A DNA stretch of 64,000 bases, from NCBI RefSeq assembly GCF_910592395.1, contig NC_088310.1:27793491-27857490 (forward strand). The letters run 5' to 3'. The position numbers were made by a program, and so were the translations under genes. How positions within the stretch are numbered: position 1 is the first letter of the stretch; each line of letters opens with the position of its first letter. The DNA comes from Lineus longissimus (taxonomy: Eukaryota; Nemertea; Pilidiophora; Heteronemertea; Lineidae). The notes beneath the pieces were generated by a model. That model ran no database searches, was not told the origin of the DNA, and was given only the letters and a program-made list of their open reading frames with translations. This document shows positions 48,108 through 62,600 of this stretch, one piece after another.

Positions 48108-48183
48108 ATGGCGGCGACGATTGAAGGCCTACAAGATGTCAGCATATCAGACGTCACCAAATATCAACAGTCATTCTTCCTAA
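48108..48183 (+). CDS. Candidate first coding exon, unknown product
   Basis: ATG at 48108 within a YY1-like motif opens MAATIEGLQDVSISDV and continues TKYQQSFFL (25 codons plus one base). A possible donor, A|GTACGA, follows at 48184. An upstream ATG at 48079 in another frame gives a 34-codon frame. I do not recognise the peptide and found no partner exon, so this is weak. Confidence 0.2.
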
Positions 48184-48189
48184 GTACGA

Positions 48190-51100
48190 TGTACATGTAT
48201 ATTTTCATCAAAGTAGCCGTTCCTTTTAAGCCAAATTCACCCGTTCCTCAATGTTGGTAATGGTATTACAGTGCACAGTGTATTTTGTACTAAACACGCC
48301 AACAGAAATGCTGTCTCGGATTCGTTTGTGCAATATACACATGCCTGACGCTGAAACACTCCTGGAGAAGGAATTCCCGAACAGCTAGCAAAGGGTGAAA
48401 TAGCATTAATCTGGCAACATCATTTGTTTAACATGCCTTGGATAAATTTATTCAGACACTTGGGTTGTGTGTCCCGAAGATAGTGGTGTTTGAATACCAT
48501 TATCATCCGCTGGTATGGCAATGCATTAGTCGGCTCTGTCAGCATAGCCTTTTGTCCCCGAGCCAATGACTCTATCCCGGCTGCTCTAACCGCTAAATGA
48601 CATACAGGCTTCCCGCGAGTGTTTTCACAAGATTCTGATAAAACACAAAAATGGTGAAATAAGCAGGCAGATCCTCGCGCCAAACGTGCCAGATGTGTCA
48701 ATAGCGCGCTTACCAGGACACACTAACTGATGTAATTTACCAGTAAATCTAAGCTGTCCTCAACATCGCGGATGTCCACACTGATAATTCTAGGCAAATC
48801 TGCAAACAAATTATACTTAGCTCATTTCAATAGTGGGAAGCGCTGAAATCCGTTTCAACATAACCGTACCCCATGGCGCATGCTTATCTGTACACACAAA
48901 TGAACATACTGTACAAATGAATACAATTTCGGCACAGGAACATTTAAAACTGATTACTAGCTTGTCTATTTCACCCTAATTAGAACCCAACCAGGTGATA
49001 CCTTTAAGCATAAGTAGGCGTATTCTGGCTCTCGTGTTAAGAAAGGCATCTTAGCACTTGAGCAGTTTATGGCAGGCGTGTCTTTGTCGCAGTTTCAGCA
49101 TCATTTCCCGATCAATTATTATTGCTGAGCGAAGCTAAAGATGATTGCGATTAATGGGAATCGTCTGCGGGGTGATTCTGTAATGGACCAATGAGATGAG
49201 GAGGTGATTGGAATAGTCGAACAGGTCTATTCATCATCGTGGTATGAAGTTAAGCAGTGTTACAGAATTCTTCCAGTAAGTATACATAGTAATCAGGGTT
49301 TAGCTTTCTTTCCCAACACAAAGGAAGTGACACTATGACGTTCAATCTGTTCTCTCGACTCACATTACTGGAGATTATCTATAGTTTTACCACAGTCCAC
49401 ACGGGCGGCTTTAAAGAAAGTGAGTGGACCCCACTGCTACCCTGGGGTATCAGTCATCAGCAGTTCTCGGAATGTTCTGGTAAATTTCATAGAAAACAGA
49501 CGCAATACCAATATATGTTCCTGCTTTGTATCGTTGCATCACCGTCCTTGATCGTACAGTGGAGGATTCAATAAAAAGAGCCAGAAGAGTCAACCACATC
49601 AAGAGCTTCAATTGAAGATGCTACAAGAATGCGCGAGTGCAAGTGATCAATATATCAACCCACTTAATTCAATTCTGGATGACATTTTATTGAGTTTCTG
49701 CATGTATGCTTCCAGCTATTGCTTCATGGCGAGAAGACAACGTACGAGTAGCGATGGGGAAGATCACTGATGAGAGGTTCTGGTCCGGTTCCCGTGTACA
49801 ATATACTTACAATGTACTGGTATTTCCCAATTATAGTGCATTCACACCACTTTGTTCAAGAAGCCATTTTGATTTGCTGTTGTATTGGCCAATGAGAAGC
49901 TCTCTATCATGCTTCTTTGGCGCATGCCGCATGGTATAGACAGCTTCTGATTGGCTGATACGACAGGACGTCTTACGCCCGAAATTGGTGAATTTATTCG
50001 GTTTGTTGTAATTGGCTGCAGCACACAGCGGATAATAACACTCTGAAGACATCAAGAGGTTATACCAGTGTCAACTTCTTTCAAGGTGTCGACGTGTCAC
50101 GATGACAAAAATAACCTTCTTCCCTGCAAGAAAGAAATAATAATTTATTCCTACAGGGGAAAGGGAGTAAAGAGAAGGAACCATCGTGGTAGAGTATGCA
50201 AGTTTCTTGGCGAGGCACAGTTTTCAGATATGATGCAAATGTATGTCGATGGACTTGCATCATGTCTTATAAGTACATGTATTTTTACAAGAGTACTCCT
50301 CAAAAAGATGGTATGTATGACTTCTGAGAACTTGGAGATCATTTTGTCACAACGGCCGAGGGGAATGTCAAAGATGTAGCTGGGATGATATCAAGAAAGA
50401 TAAGATAAACGACTCTTTCCTGACATAAGTGAGGAACACACCTCTCTGTTGTTGATACCGAAAAGTACAACTTCAAGTACAGAATAACTTCTCATTCGCC
50501 AAGAAATATTTGCGTAGGCACACCATATCGATAAATTCCTAAAAACATTCAAGTAAATGTCTAACTGTCAGTCAACATTTAATTTGAAGTCGTGAATCAG
50601 TCGTGAAAGGTCATGATAACGTTGGCACTATTTGTAACCTATCCTTGGAGGAGTTGCCCATACATAGTTCGATCTAGATCTAACTAATGACTCGGATTGC
50701 CTGAGTGGTGTAGAAAGGAGGCCACCGCAGTACATTACTCAATGGAACAAGGAGTAAATATCAATAGGCATACGAGGATAAAGTGTTCTTCATCTTCTAT
50801 TGGGTAAACAATTCGATAGGGTACATACTCGAGATATAGAACAGTTTTTATTCTGTGTTTTGGTCTAGTTTATGTCAATATCATACTAGACCATGTATGT
50901 ATGTGTACATGAACATTTGCCAGTAGAATTCAGATATTGGCGATAAAGGCTTGTTTATTTTAGAGTAAAATAGTAAAGCAGTAAATATTTATTTTAGAGT
51001 AATTGCATGTTGTTATATGAATTATTCATATCTTGATAACATAACATGATGAATATTGAGACTTTCATATCTTGTACACAAACAAATGTAATCCTATCTG

Positions 51101-54100
51101 GAATAGTTGGGCGTAATCTTCACAGCATGAATTTTTATCGTTCATTCATAAAAAACTATTTCAAAACAAAAAAATGTTTTCTCCATAATGTATCCAGCCA
51201 CAGCAGAAGCAGCAGCCAAGCCCGGGCCAGCAATGCAACATTTCAAATGATTACCCTTTCTGTACTCCAAGCTTCAAGCTTGTTTATAATCCGCCATCAT
51301 CGTCTGCTTCAATGAATGTTGCAAACACTGGGGTCAGCCAAGGAAGTGCCCAGTTCTATTGACTGTGCATAAGAGCTTTCGATTTTTTAGCTCCTCACCA
51401 TCTGAAGCACCACTGAATCTCGCTGTACAAATTTACACAGTGCGGTCGTGAGGCAAAATTTGTTGGTGTTGTATTCATCTTGGACATCACGTGACAACAA
51501 CAAGAAGAGGCGGAGATCTGATTGGCTTGGAGGATGACGAAGAGGAACACAGTGCTGACTGTCCACGAATGCTGGTCGACTTCAGCGGTTGTTTGCAACT
51601 GTACTTTCGCCAATAAACACAAAGGATAGCTTTTTTGGTAACGTCATATGTTTACCGATACCACATTTCCTCGGGCAGTATTTTCGGGATTTCGTTTCCT
51701 ATTTTTGTATTGGCCAACCCGAACCCCTCCATCCATCACTGGTGCAGTCTTTGGAATGGAATGCATCAGACTGGTCAGTACGACAAATGAATATCAAAGT
51801 CTGAAAAAATATTGCTTAAGGTTAAAGGAAGGCATGGTGTCAGTTGATGTTATCAAGCTGCTTGTTCATACGATCTTTCTGGGAGGAAAACAAGCAAAGC
51901 CTCTCCTGTTTCTTATGTACTCCGATGATGAAACCTGAAACCGGCAAAAAAATAAATGCAGCAGTCACATCTGCAGTAATCTTTTAAATAGGCCAATAAT
52001 TTTTTCAAAATAGCACACGTTCTCAATTGTTTGGATAAGTATTTCACAAAGCAATGAATTTTTACTTGTTGCCTGTCATCACTGATTAATCAAGTCACAT
52101 TCAAAAAAAAAATTCAAAAGTTGAACAATTATGCAGCTTATAATAAGTGACTGAGTTGCTGTTGAATTGCCTCGTGACCGCAGACCTGATGCGATTCATT
52201 TTTATTCGATGCCAGATGATAAATAGAAGCCCATATTTCTGCATCGTCGGCGAGATTGCGGTGAATACTGCTGGCTGTCCAGGTGAAGTTGGGCTCATCC
52301 TTTTGGCCCATTCAGCCAGTATCATTTATGACCAGGTGGATCCCAATTCAATCCGGACTATTGTTCTACAGATTTCTCTAATAATATATCCTCAGCGTCG
52401 CTTTGTAATTGTACCACCAATGGATCGCGCTGTTAGACATGGCAGACATTACAACCTGTATGGTAACATTAACTATCATGGCTATTCATGGTCCTCTCGA
52501 TTTAATGGTCTAAAAAGCGCCAGGCATTCATCCTGCTCATGTCCGAATACTGTCCGCTGCCTCTCTCCCCCGGAGATAATTAACAATATGGACGGGGAGG
52601 ATGAGTTTAATAACCGCACTGCAATTACTATATGAGGTAATTCATGCGCACCTGTTTTTATACTTTATATGGGACGATTCACCTTAACAATATGAAATAT
52701 TGTACATAATTGCATAAGCTAAAGTAATGACAATTCAGTTCTTTTTAAAATGAGATTCTTCATTCAAAAAAATCATCCTTACTTTGACTTGAAAATGTGT
52801 TCGATTCGGAACGATAATGTGTGTACTATTTGTTCTAGCACATCTGGGACAGACCTTGGTTTCGATTCATCTCTGGATGGTCTAGCATAGCCTCATGCTG
52901 GACTATACAATTAAAGTGTGGCTATTCATTCCACGACGGATATTCAACCTGCTCAATGAGGGTTTTTCGAAAACTTATAAGAGAACCGCCAATTATGAAC
53001 TTTTACGTTACGCTACAACACCACCGATATCATGATAAGGATTGCATGTAGGATGATAGTGTTCTGAGTAAAACGGATCTTTGCAGATATGAAATTCATT
53101 TTGACCCTGAAGTTTTGATATACACGTAGAGTAGTAAACAATGTATGAAAATGCATTGTATAGTCCTATCTGTATGTCTGTTCTCGCTGAGTGCGCTGAT
53201 GAGATGTTAAACAAATACAGCTGATCGGCTGCTGGCGAATCTGATCAATAATGTTTTGATGAGCCCCTAATGATGTGTGCATTAGATTATTATTGAATGG
53301 ACGTTTCGAAGGTCGTGATTTTGTCCTGAACGCGTGTTTGGTGTCGCTGCACAATCATAATAAAGGTATTCTACATGTGTGTTGATGTCAGTGCATTGCT
53401 GGTATTAAACCATGTATCAAAATTACACAATCATAACGTTTATTTACCACTGCCGGTTCGGCCCATCGACCCCCATGAGCTGTTTCGTGTCGGTCGGTGT
53501 TATCAACATTTTCCCAAAGACCCACTTGATAAGACCGTAGATCATTAGGTCAGGGTGCGAACGGGCTTTGTTTAAAAACAATAGGTCGTGTTTTGGGCGA
53601 GGCCTGCATTCTTTGAGAGTGTGGTTAGGGGCAAAATAGGGTAATGGAGAAAAGCCGTGACGAGAAAAGGATCTACTTATACATGTAATTTAATCAATGA
53701 TCAATCAACTTCGATTCATCGACGTTTCATTGGCCTGTTGAGAGGATTGTAATCGGAACAAATGCTCATGTATTCCGAAGCTATTCATAATTGACCAATC
53801 ATTGAGCTCTTATTTTTATCATGGAGTCGAAGCAGGCGAAGGAACAAACGTAACATGTTGTGTGATGAAGATACTCGGTGAGCTGAAACCAATTGACCGA
53901 AAAGGGTCTCAATTCATGTAGTCGCCAGGACAAAAGCTGCTTCCCTCAACAGACTGGCTAAGACGATGAGGAATTTAAGGTTCCTGCAGGCAGTGCATCT
54001 GTCTCCTTCCTGCTCTATTTGGATGAAGATGCTAGTAGCAGCTATCGAACCATTTTGGACCCTTCGTCTGCTGTGTATATTGTCAAAGTATGCTTCATCT

Positions 54101-57100
54101 ACGTTTCTTCTGGGTTCTAGTCTCATTCCTTGGTAATATTACACATGGGAGATGCATTGGCAATGCAGGCAAACCCATATCACATGTAATAACATCCGTA
54201 GATTCCTCGTTTGTTTGTTGACTGCACATTGCAGTGCATTACTGAACCAAATGCACACATGCATGCATTGTTCGCTTGAAACAGAGCACACTCCAGTGCA
54301 TCCAGTCAAATTGCCAGTGTACTCCATGGTTCAGATTGGTAGCAATCTTGGCCCGGCGGAGTGGGCCCGTTATAAAATCACCGCCAGTCAGCCTCTTGAC
54401 TTCCCCTTGACACACTCGCAAGCGGAATTTTTCCTGCAGAGCATCGAAAAGATGAAAGGGAAATGAGGAATCATAGACTGAAGCGAAATCGGAAGGTGGT
54501 GGTATTTCAAGCGAGGCTATTATACTCTGTTGCCGTATGAGCGGAAGGGGTCATGATTTTTGAGGGGATGAAGTATGTGCTATAGGCTAACTGTTGGATA
54601 ATTCCTTGGTTTTGTTATCTCGGAGTCAAGGTAGCAAGCATGAAGACAAGAATGTCATTTGTAAAAATTAACGATGAATCAGCGAGAACTGCCAGGCACT
54701 GGTAGCAAAAGACACTTCATCCTGAGTGAGAGAGATTCGTGTCGTGTATGATTGCATCCATTTTCTTAGCGAAATGGCTTCACAACAGCGTCAGAGTAAC
54801 AGAGTACATGTATCAGCAACAGAGTACAGCGTCTTGAACATGATGTCGATCTATGGGCTGTTATGTGTTTCCGATACAAATTAGGTCTGTCAACTCGCTG
54901 TCACAGCATTGAAATTCATTTTCCTTGATATGCCATGGTTGACCATCGAGGAGTTGAGAGCATTGGAGATTGAGGACTGTCGATATGGATTCGGTCATGG
55001 CTATACCGGAGTGATGAATAAGCCAGATCAACTTACCACTTTCCACTCCAAGACTGGCATTTCACAGCCCTTCTGTTTCTTTGTTTATGATATTTATGTC
55101 AGAATATCGCTAAATACAGCGAACTTAACAAAGTCGATTCTTGTGTGTAATATTGATATCGCAGTACACGTTCTATTATGAAGTCTTCATTGACCTGTCA
55201 TGTGTATATGAGTCATGATTTCCAGTGTCAACGATAATCCTTTAATCCTGTAGATATCAGGCCCCGTCCTCAGGTCACTGTGAACCAGTTCGGGACGCCA
55301 GCAAGTCCATGTTGGACAGTGACAACGATCATTAAGTATCAACACGTATGCGACCTGTGGACTGACGACATTGGTGATATAAACTTCATGCCTCGTCCTA
55401 AAACTGCCAGTACTAAGTTATTCTGTGGCTTAAAGTACTATTATGGAGTTGATCCTGTCTTCTGCTAACTCTGCGTTCATCTTGGACAAAAATGTTCCAA
55501 AAGTTACACCCGACACTAGTGTTTGATAGTTCTTCTTTACAAGAGTTTCATCAAGTTAATGCTCTTGTAAGGGAAGCGTTTTGGTGATCTCAGAACAAAT
55601 TATTTAAAAAGCTATAAAACCGCTTGATTTTCCAAAAGAACACGTGCAATACATTGGGCTGTGCTTTCATTACGTAATACATAATATTCGGACGTCACGT
55701 GATTACGCAACATTGCTAATCGATCAAGAGCACTAATCAAATCTTACGCAGACCATGCCGATTGGGAGATGTCACAAAGTGCACACTAGGCCTTAGACAC
55801 CTTTTGTTTGTTCTAAATAACAGCGTATTTTACTGGTAAATCTCCAGGAGACAATCAGTCACAAATCCTATGCCTACACGGCGTAAATGAATGACATTTT
55901 TCTTCATGTATTTATGTTTGCAGCTGATTAGGCTCTGTTTGCTAGTCCTATTTGAACCCAGTTTAATTTATTTTTGAAGTAAACGTTTTGATTGGTTTAC
56001 ATGTAAGGTATGTGTTCATGGAGTGCGTACATTGTTTACAGCATGGTGAATTCAAAGGAAGAAAACCACTCAACATTTAACTACAAATCTCATGGCGTTT
56101 AGGTACTTTTGGCAGACCGAATCAAAAGTACCTGTACTGATTTTCAGCTAGATTTCGACCCATTCTCACCGCCTGTGTATATGAAAAGGTTGCTTTTGAT
56201 GATAATGTTCTTGAACCACAACCTTTGGACTCCAGCAGATCGTCTTGGACATCGTGTACCTCTGGAAGGCCAGCGTGGATGATATAATACACAGTTTGTT
56301 TACTGGTGACTTCAGAGATACATGGTATAACCAAACTTTGGCATAATGAATTACCATTGAAAAAGCGGCCAGATATCGATACGTTATTGCCAAGTGAATG
56401 AAATAATGATTGGCATATGTCAAACCTTTACAATTACGAAACTTCTAATATCAAGCCAGATCTTATCAGATGTCGTAACTACACTGGGCGGTATTTCAAT
56501 TATTTCGATTTTGACTGAAAGCATGGGAATCTGCTGCCCTATTAGCCAGAAGTTGAACCTTTCAAAGCAGTGCGTCACTTGAGAAAGTAAAGTATTGATG
56601 ACGTTGAGAACTTGTTGTTGGTTTTATGATGTTGATTTGTTAGTAATGTTGAATGAAGTTGACTTTTCCTCTAATATCAGTCAGGAGCATTCCACCAATG
56701 AGTGTGATGTAATCCATCAGCGACGACTCAAATCTGAGTACAAACTGAATCCTCGACCAGTTGCAGAATACGACTATACAATGTTTCATTGGCGGTACTT
56801 TTTCAGTTGAAGCATTTTTGGTACCAACGAATTGTTGCCCACTTTGCCTATGACCGTGCATCCTTACCACAGTCCTACTGCTTCGTAAACATGTACCGTC
56901 AAAGTGAAACCGACCGAAAGAAGGCATGTTTGGCAGTCGGTCCAACGAATACAACTTGTTGTCACATCGAGTGGATACTGACCTAAGCGATTACCGCCGG
57001 CTTGTCTCAGAATCAACATGCCATCAATATCGTCATTGACTGAAGATTGCAGGGATTACTTTAGAGGTTTCTTTGCAGATTCTGGTGTGTGTAAACTGTG

Positions 57101-59520
57101 TTGTGAGCAGACGACACACAAGGTTTGTCCACAGACAGGTTTGCCCAGTAAACACGCCAGGACAAGGCGACAAGTAGCAAGACAAATACCCTCGGCCACA
57201 CGCAGGACCAGCCTCGTTCTGAGACAGTATCAGGGATCTTCGAAGGATGAGGCAGACGACAATAGGCCTACGGTACTGATATTTAGAGATGGCAGTTTGA
57301 CCTTGCTACAGCATAGTGTAAAATCCCTAGAAATCAGTATAAGCTTACCTCTCTGTCCAATAGATTTTTGTTGCTGGATAATTTTTATAGGACATTTTCA
57401 ATATGGTCTACTGTTTCCTGCAGGTCAAGTTAAACGTACATGTAAGAAGGACAGAAGGATTGAATTCCAATCAATATCGAACAACCGTGAATAATACATT
57501 TTGATCTATTGTGGCAGTTTGTTTATTTCTGTGAATTATATATGAAATTCCAAATCGATCACACAGCGAATACAAAAGGATATTTCAGAATTGATGTGTT
57601 TTTATTTATCTCTGGTACGTTTTTGTACGAGTTTGTTTGTTTGTAGTTCTAAACTTGTGTCAAATCGTATCCCATATCTGAAAAAATACCATCTACTATG
57701 TGGCAATTTTCAAGTACGGTTAATCGAATTTAGATATCAATTGAGGTAATAAAAGAATTTGGATAGCATCCCTGCATTTGAAAATATTTCAAGCTGGTTT
57801 TTAGCAAGGCATTCTGGGTTTACGTGGAACGTTCCGAAATCGATAGGTTATGGGTCTTGGCCCCTGCGGATATTCATGTTTACTTTGCAAAAGAGAGTTG
57901 ACCTATTGGCTTAGGATTATGTCGTAACAATGGTAACGACATCAACAATAAAGTATTATTTATAATAATCAGTATGACTTGAAGATTATTGAGGTGACAC
58001 AGCGTAATCCTCAAATGAAGGGTAGAATAGGTCTAATCATGTCAACCTTCAGAACAGAAGACTATACTCTCTAAGTGACCCTGAATCATTGATGTTTACA
58101 ATACATTCCTGATTCACTTGACAACCTCATTGGCTTTCTCTGGAAACCTATTCCAAGGGGACACTGAATCCCGTAACACGGAATTGAAAACGCAATGCTA
58201 CTCCGATCCACCATTTCAATTCATCTAAAAACTATGCCAATAAAAGACAAATCGACAGGAAATTGGAAGATTCAAAAGCCCTCATGCGCCGCTGAAAATT
58301 CCTGCGTAAATCAAAAAGTCAAATAGAACTCTGATTTAAATGAAATGCTTTAGTTTTAGTGGAATTGCTCGTAAAAATCGATGGATGTCTTGATCAGTCA
58401 CGGATTGAGCTCGGGGTCTTCCTGCATGGTTTCACGGCGGACGGACCAGGTTGCCTGATGGGCGCCCGAGGATGATAATGGCTTTCCCGCGATGTAGTCA
58501 CGGACCAGCATTGGAGAGGAATGCGAGGGATATACGCCAGTGATGCTGACTCAAGGTTAATGAGATGCTCCACCCCGGGCTAGAGACACCGGAGATGGGT
58601 TCAAGTAGATTTCTAGTTGGGTAAAATGGGAACCGTGAAGTTGGCTGTCGTGGCTGTAACGAACGATTGAGAATATCGTAAATTGCAGATTGAAAAAGCA
58701 TAAGCCAACTGGAGCGCGTGGCTTCTTAAACGTTTTTATCAGAATTGGCTTGATATTACATGTGCAACCTCATCATCATTTTGAGACTGGGAAGGTGGTT
58801 GTAGGCAACCTTGCACTGGTACGTCTTCCCAGCTTCTCACATGTGGCAAGCAACACTGATGATTACAATAATTACTTTCCGTCGCTTGCGGTTGGATGAG
58901 TGAAAGATGATTACCAATGAGCTACAGGCACTGGTAGGCTTTCCTTGTCTTGGCAAGCTCAGCTCCATTAAGTAGATGGCCACCCCTTTGATCTAGAGAG
59001 TGATAGATTTTTCATCAGATATGGGAGGGTGAGGGCTTTGAAGGAAGGATAAGTTGCTTACTCAACATGCCCTAGCGCTGTCAGGTGCTAGCAATACCAA
59101 TCCACTCTCATCAAGGCGAATAATTGCGTCCGTATTGCTAATAATTGAAGGTCAAACCAACACCTTATTAGCCTCCGTGCGTCGTATCGAGCAAGAAGAG
59201 GACGAACCTTATCCCCAAATGACATCATGCCTGCACGTTATAGCAGTTTTCGATGCCTGGTGCTTAGATTGATTTCAATTAGTTGTTATGTAAGAACTGA
59301 GATCTTCGAATGAAAACGTTCAAACGTGAATAAAACTAATTCAATTCGTTAGGAAGCGTTAACACAGAAAAGAAAATCAAAAGTGCATCTGTCACATCAC
59401 CACCAATAGTAACATAGTACATAGCCAAAGGTCATAGGCCCGAGGTTGCCATTTCGCCGAAGTTCAACTGAAGACAATACGGTTATGGACCAGACGCACA
59501 GCAACTGGAGGATGTGGAGA
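48190..59520. other. Gene-poor region, no supported gene
   Basis: About 11 kb of AT-rich sequence with scattered short open frames of mixed composition and no recognisable domain. A group of CCAAT/ATTGG boxes lies at about 49890-50020. Without conservation or transcripts, no exon can be called. Confidence 0.45.
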
Positions 59521-59526
59521 AAAACA

Positions 59527-59562
59527 GCGGAAGTTGACACCACTTCCGGCAAAGATGGCCGC
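59527..59562. promoter_or_regulatory. Promoter-like inverted ETS sites plus YY1 motif
   Basis: GCGGAAGT at 59527 and ACTTCCGGC at 59542 are inverted ETS sites. They are followed at once by AAGATGGCCGC at 59552, a YY1-type element of the class that overlaps start codons in ubiquitous promoters. The symmetric ETS pair could serve a bidirectional promoter. Function is inferred. Confidence 0.4.
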
Positions 59563-59606
59563 GAGCAGCCGACATCGTTTGAGAAAACAGGGAAAAGAGA
59601 CCGAAA
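59555..59606 (+). CDS. Candidate first coding exon, unknown product
   Basis: ATG within the YY1-like element opens MAASSRHRLRKQGKETE (17 codons plus one base), followed by a fair donor A|GTAAAC at 59607. Without splicing the frame stops six codons later. The peptide is too short to identify, and no downstream exon was recognised before the window end. The promoter context is the main support. Confidence 0.25.
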
Positions 59607-59609
59607 GTA

Positions 59610-62600
59610 AACAGAAAGTTTAACAAGACTAACATGCCTTTGGTCTTCTGTAATCTCTATTGTAATGTTGGCTATTGACGGACTGATGCCTTGGCTGCCA
59701 GCTTCCATGGGATGGCCGGTGTGGTCATATGTCAGCCAAGAAGGTCGCAAGAGTCTGTAGGCATGGTCTGCCTCTCTCGCTCGAATCTCACAACTCTTAG
59801 CGAACATTTTTGAATGACCCCTGGTTTGCTTTTGATGACATGAAAAGCTGACACATCATGGTGACTTCCTACAGACAGTGAATGCACTTTCCATATCACC
59901 TGTGTCACTAAACGCCACTAAAGATCCTGTAATGCATCCTTTGCCATATAATTTGGTTGGCTACTGGCAAGGAATAATTACTGCTAGTGACGATCACGTA
60001 TAAGTTGAGTACTTTTGCCGGTTTTAACCTCCTTTATGATGGACATTTTAACCTTTTCGCCAACCAATTGTGATGTGCCTCTTCGTACACACGCAAACAC
60101 AGACGGCGAAGCAAATTTACTGATATAATGTACATGTACCTCGCGCTGCTCAAAGTTTAACACGTTTCATAGGTCAAACATCATTTCTATGAAAAGAGTG
60201 AGATGGTAAGAAAAGTTTCTTTTTGTGTCTTACAACTTAATGTGTAAATAGCCGGCGGTATTTTGTCACTGATGTTCTTTTATCACCTCCCATTGTTTTT
60301 CTTCTTTACCGTTGTTTGGAATCGAAAGTTGGCGCTGCCCTCCACCACAATGAAACCGCGCGAGAAATCAAGAGAACGACGATGTCAGCCATTATGATGA
60401 AGAGACCACAAACAGCGAAAGACGCCGTTGAGACACAAAGCGTTTAAATGTGTGGAAACAAAGAGGATGACACTTTTATTTGGAAGAAATGTCAACAGTC
60501 CCCGGGACGTCTGCTCTCATCACTAAGAACCCGGATGACGCTCGACTGAGCCCGGACACTGATGGATGCCGGGAAGAGGAAGTGCCGCAGGGAACGGGGT
60601 AAGGGATCAATGGGCCGAGAATACTGTTTCAATCATGGTTCTTTTGGCCTGATTAGTTCTGATGAATTCATTGTGGTGGGATGTTTTGTGACAATGACTC
60701 ACATTTATGTGTGAAAGCAACAAGAGAGGATTAAAAAACAATAGAAAAATCTGTTTATACGAATACGAATGTGAATAAAAAGTAACACTTTTGCATATGG
60801 ACTGACTTTACTCAGAAGAAGGCTTACAGAAGTTAGAGAGTTTTTTTCACTTCTGCACTGTATCAAACGACAGAGATGGTCGTACAAGAAGACGTATCTC
60901 ATCGTTACCAATTTCACCAAACTGTCATGGCTGTATAGCGACAACTATGTTTTTCTAGCTTTGAGTCACTGCCTTGAGTGTCGGGAGATACCGGCCCTTC
61001 AACAAATGAAGTATATCTTCCCCAATTCGATTGATGGAAGGTACCAAGAGTGGGTACATCTGGTAACCCAAGCGGATGCCATCTCTAAATATTTCATGGC
61101 GTCCCATGCATTTGGTGATTATTACTGTATAAGCGGCAATCCGAGACTTTAAGCGGTGCTTAATAAATGATAAATGAATCAGAAGGGCGGTTGAGCTATT
61201 CATTTCACTCGCAAGTTTGGTTAGGTGCTAACTTGAAAACGATAACCCACGATAGATCTTCCGAAATCCTAGTAGGACTTCCACTTCTTTCACATCGGAT
61301 CGAATGGTAAAATAATCATTTCATCAATCCCCGGCCGAGGATGTGATAAGACGACGAATCACTTTAGTTTCAGCTCCGAGTACGTTTTTGGGGTGAACTG
61401 GGTGACTGTCTCACGGAGTTTAATAAAAAGCTCCAAAGAAGTTAATATGCGTTTTTATTTCCGGCTCTAACATGAATGTACACTGATCCATGTATGGAAC
61501 ATATCGGTGATTGTGCCGGTCTTGGGTGGAATGGACAGGATAAATCCCAAGAATGATGATCCGGGGTGATTCCTTAAACGGCACACGCCAGAGGAATTCT
61601 CGGGACTCGGTATCTCGGGACAGGTTGGCTAGCTTTGCTCGCTTCAATATCTGCGCATCACGCAGCAAAGGATATCGAGAAGACACTGCCCAGTAACATG
61701 GCCTAATTATACATCTTTTGTTTCCCGAACGCCTTTTACTCACAGCCATTTCCAATTCGATTAACTTGACCTGAGGACAATCAGAGCTTAAATTCTAATC
61801 ACCAGTGCTAATCGAATAGGATTTCCATTTACCCGAACCAGATGATTCCAATTTGGGGTACACCGATCGTTTTAACAACTTTTGATAACAAATCTGTCAA
61901 GGTTTGCACTTTTGTTGGCAGTTCTTTTACCAAACACTAAAACAATTTGTCAGCTATTGTATTTTGTTTACAAACCTGTTCAAAATATTATGTTGGCAAA
62001 AAAGGATTGCTAAAAACCAAATTGGATTATGGACGGGAAGAAAAAGCTGTTCCTAAGCTTATGGCGTTCAATCCACCGCTTGAGTTTCCATGCTTGACAC
62101 GTTTTAACAGGATTTTTCACAGAAGTGGAAGAATTTACTGGCTTTCGGTCAACTTCGACACCTGAGAGCATAAAGCCCAACATTCAACAAAAGGCCTAGT
62201 TTTTGTAGTTTATTCAGTTATTAAAACAACATAACTTTGATCAGGCCGCCAATTTGGATGCCATCTTGGACAATGCTTTTTATTCCTTCACAAATAGGAG
62301 AGTAATTTTTATTGAGATAGAACACAACATTTATTCAAATCCCATTGTTGTTGCTTTATTAATGATGCAACAAGATATTTGGCAGATTTGTACAAGTTCA
62401 TTTTATTGCTCGTTTAGCACGTGATGGTTTAGAGGCGTCAGTAAACAGCCATCTATTAATTTATATCGGGCATAAATCTCAATTAGCGGAACAAGAGGAT
62501 GACCAATGAGATGGCATAACCAATTGAATTAGCGCTCAGAGAAACATGGGAAAGCTGAGACAGAGAAGGGGAGAGCTATGTCTTCTCCGTCGCTACACCC

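Noticed and set aside
52147-52635. 162-codon plus-strand frame
   Set aside because: No ATG start, mixed composition and no recognisable domain or repeat of splice phase.
57018-57494. 158-codon plus-strand frame with several Cys
   Set aside because: No known domain and no conserved spacing of Cys pairs; its 3' part reads like random AT-rich sequence.
59397-59807. 136-codon minus-strand frame across the ETS/YY1 promoter
   Set aside because: It crosses the promoter motifs and has no recognisable domain; better explained as chance.
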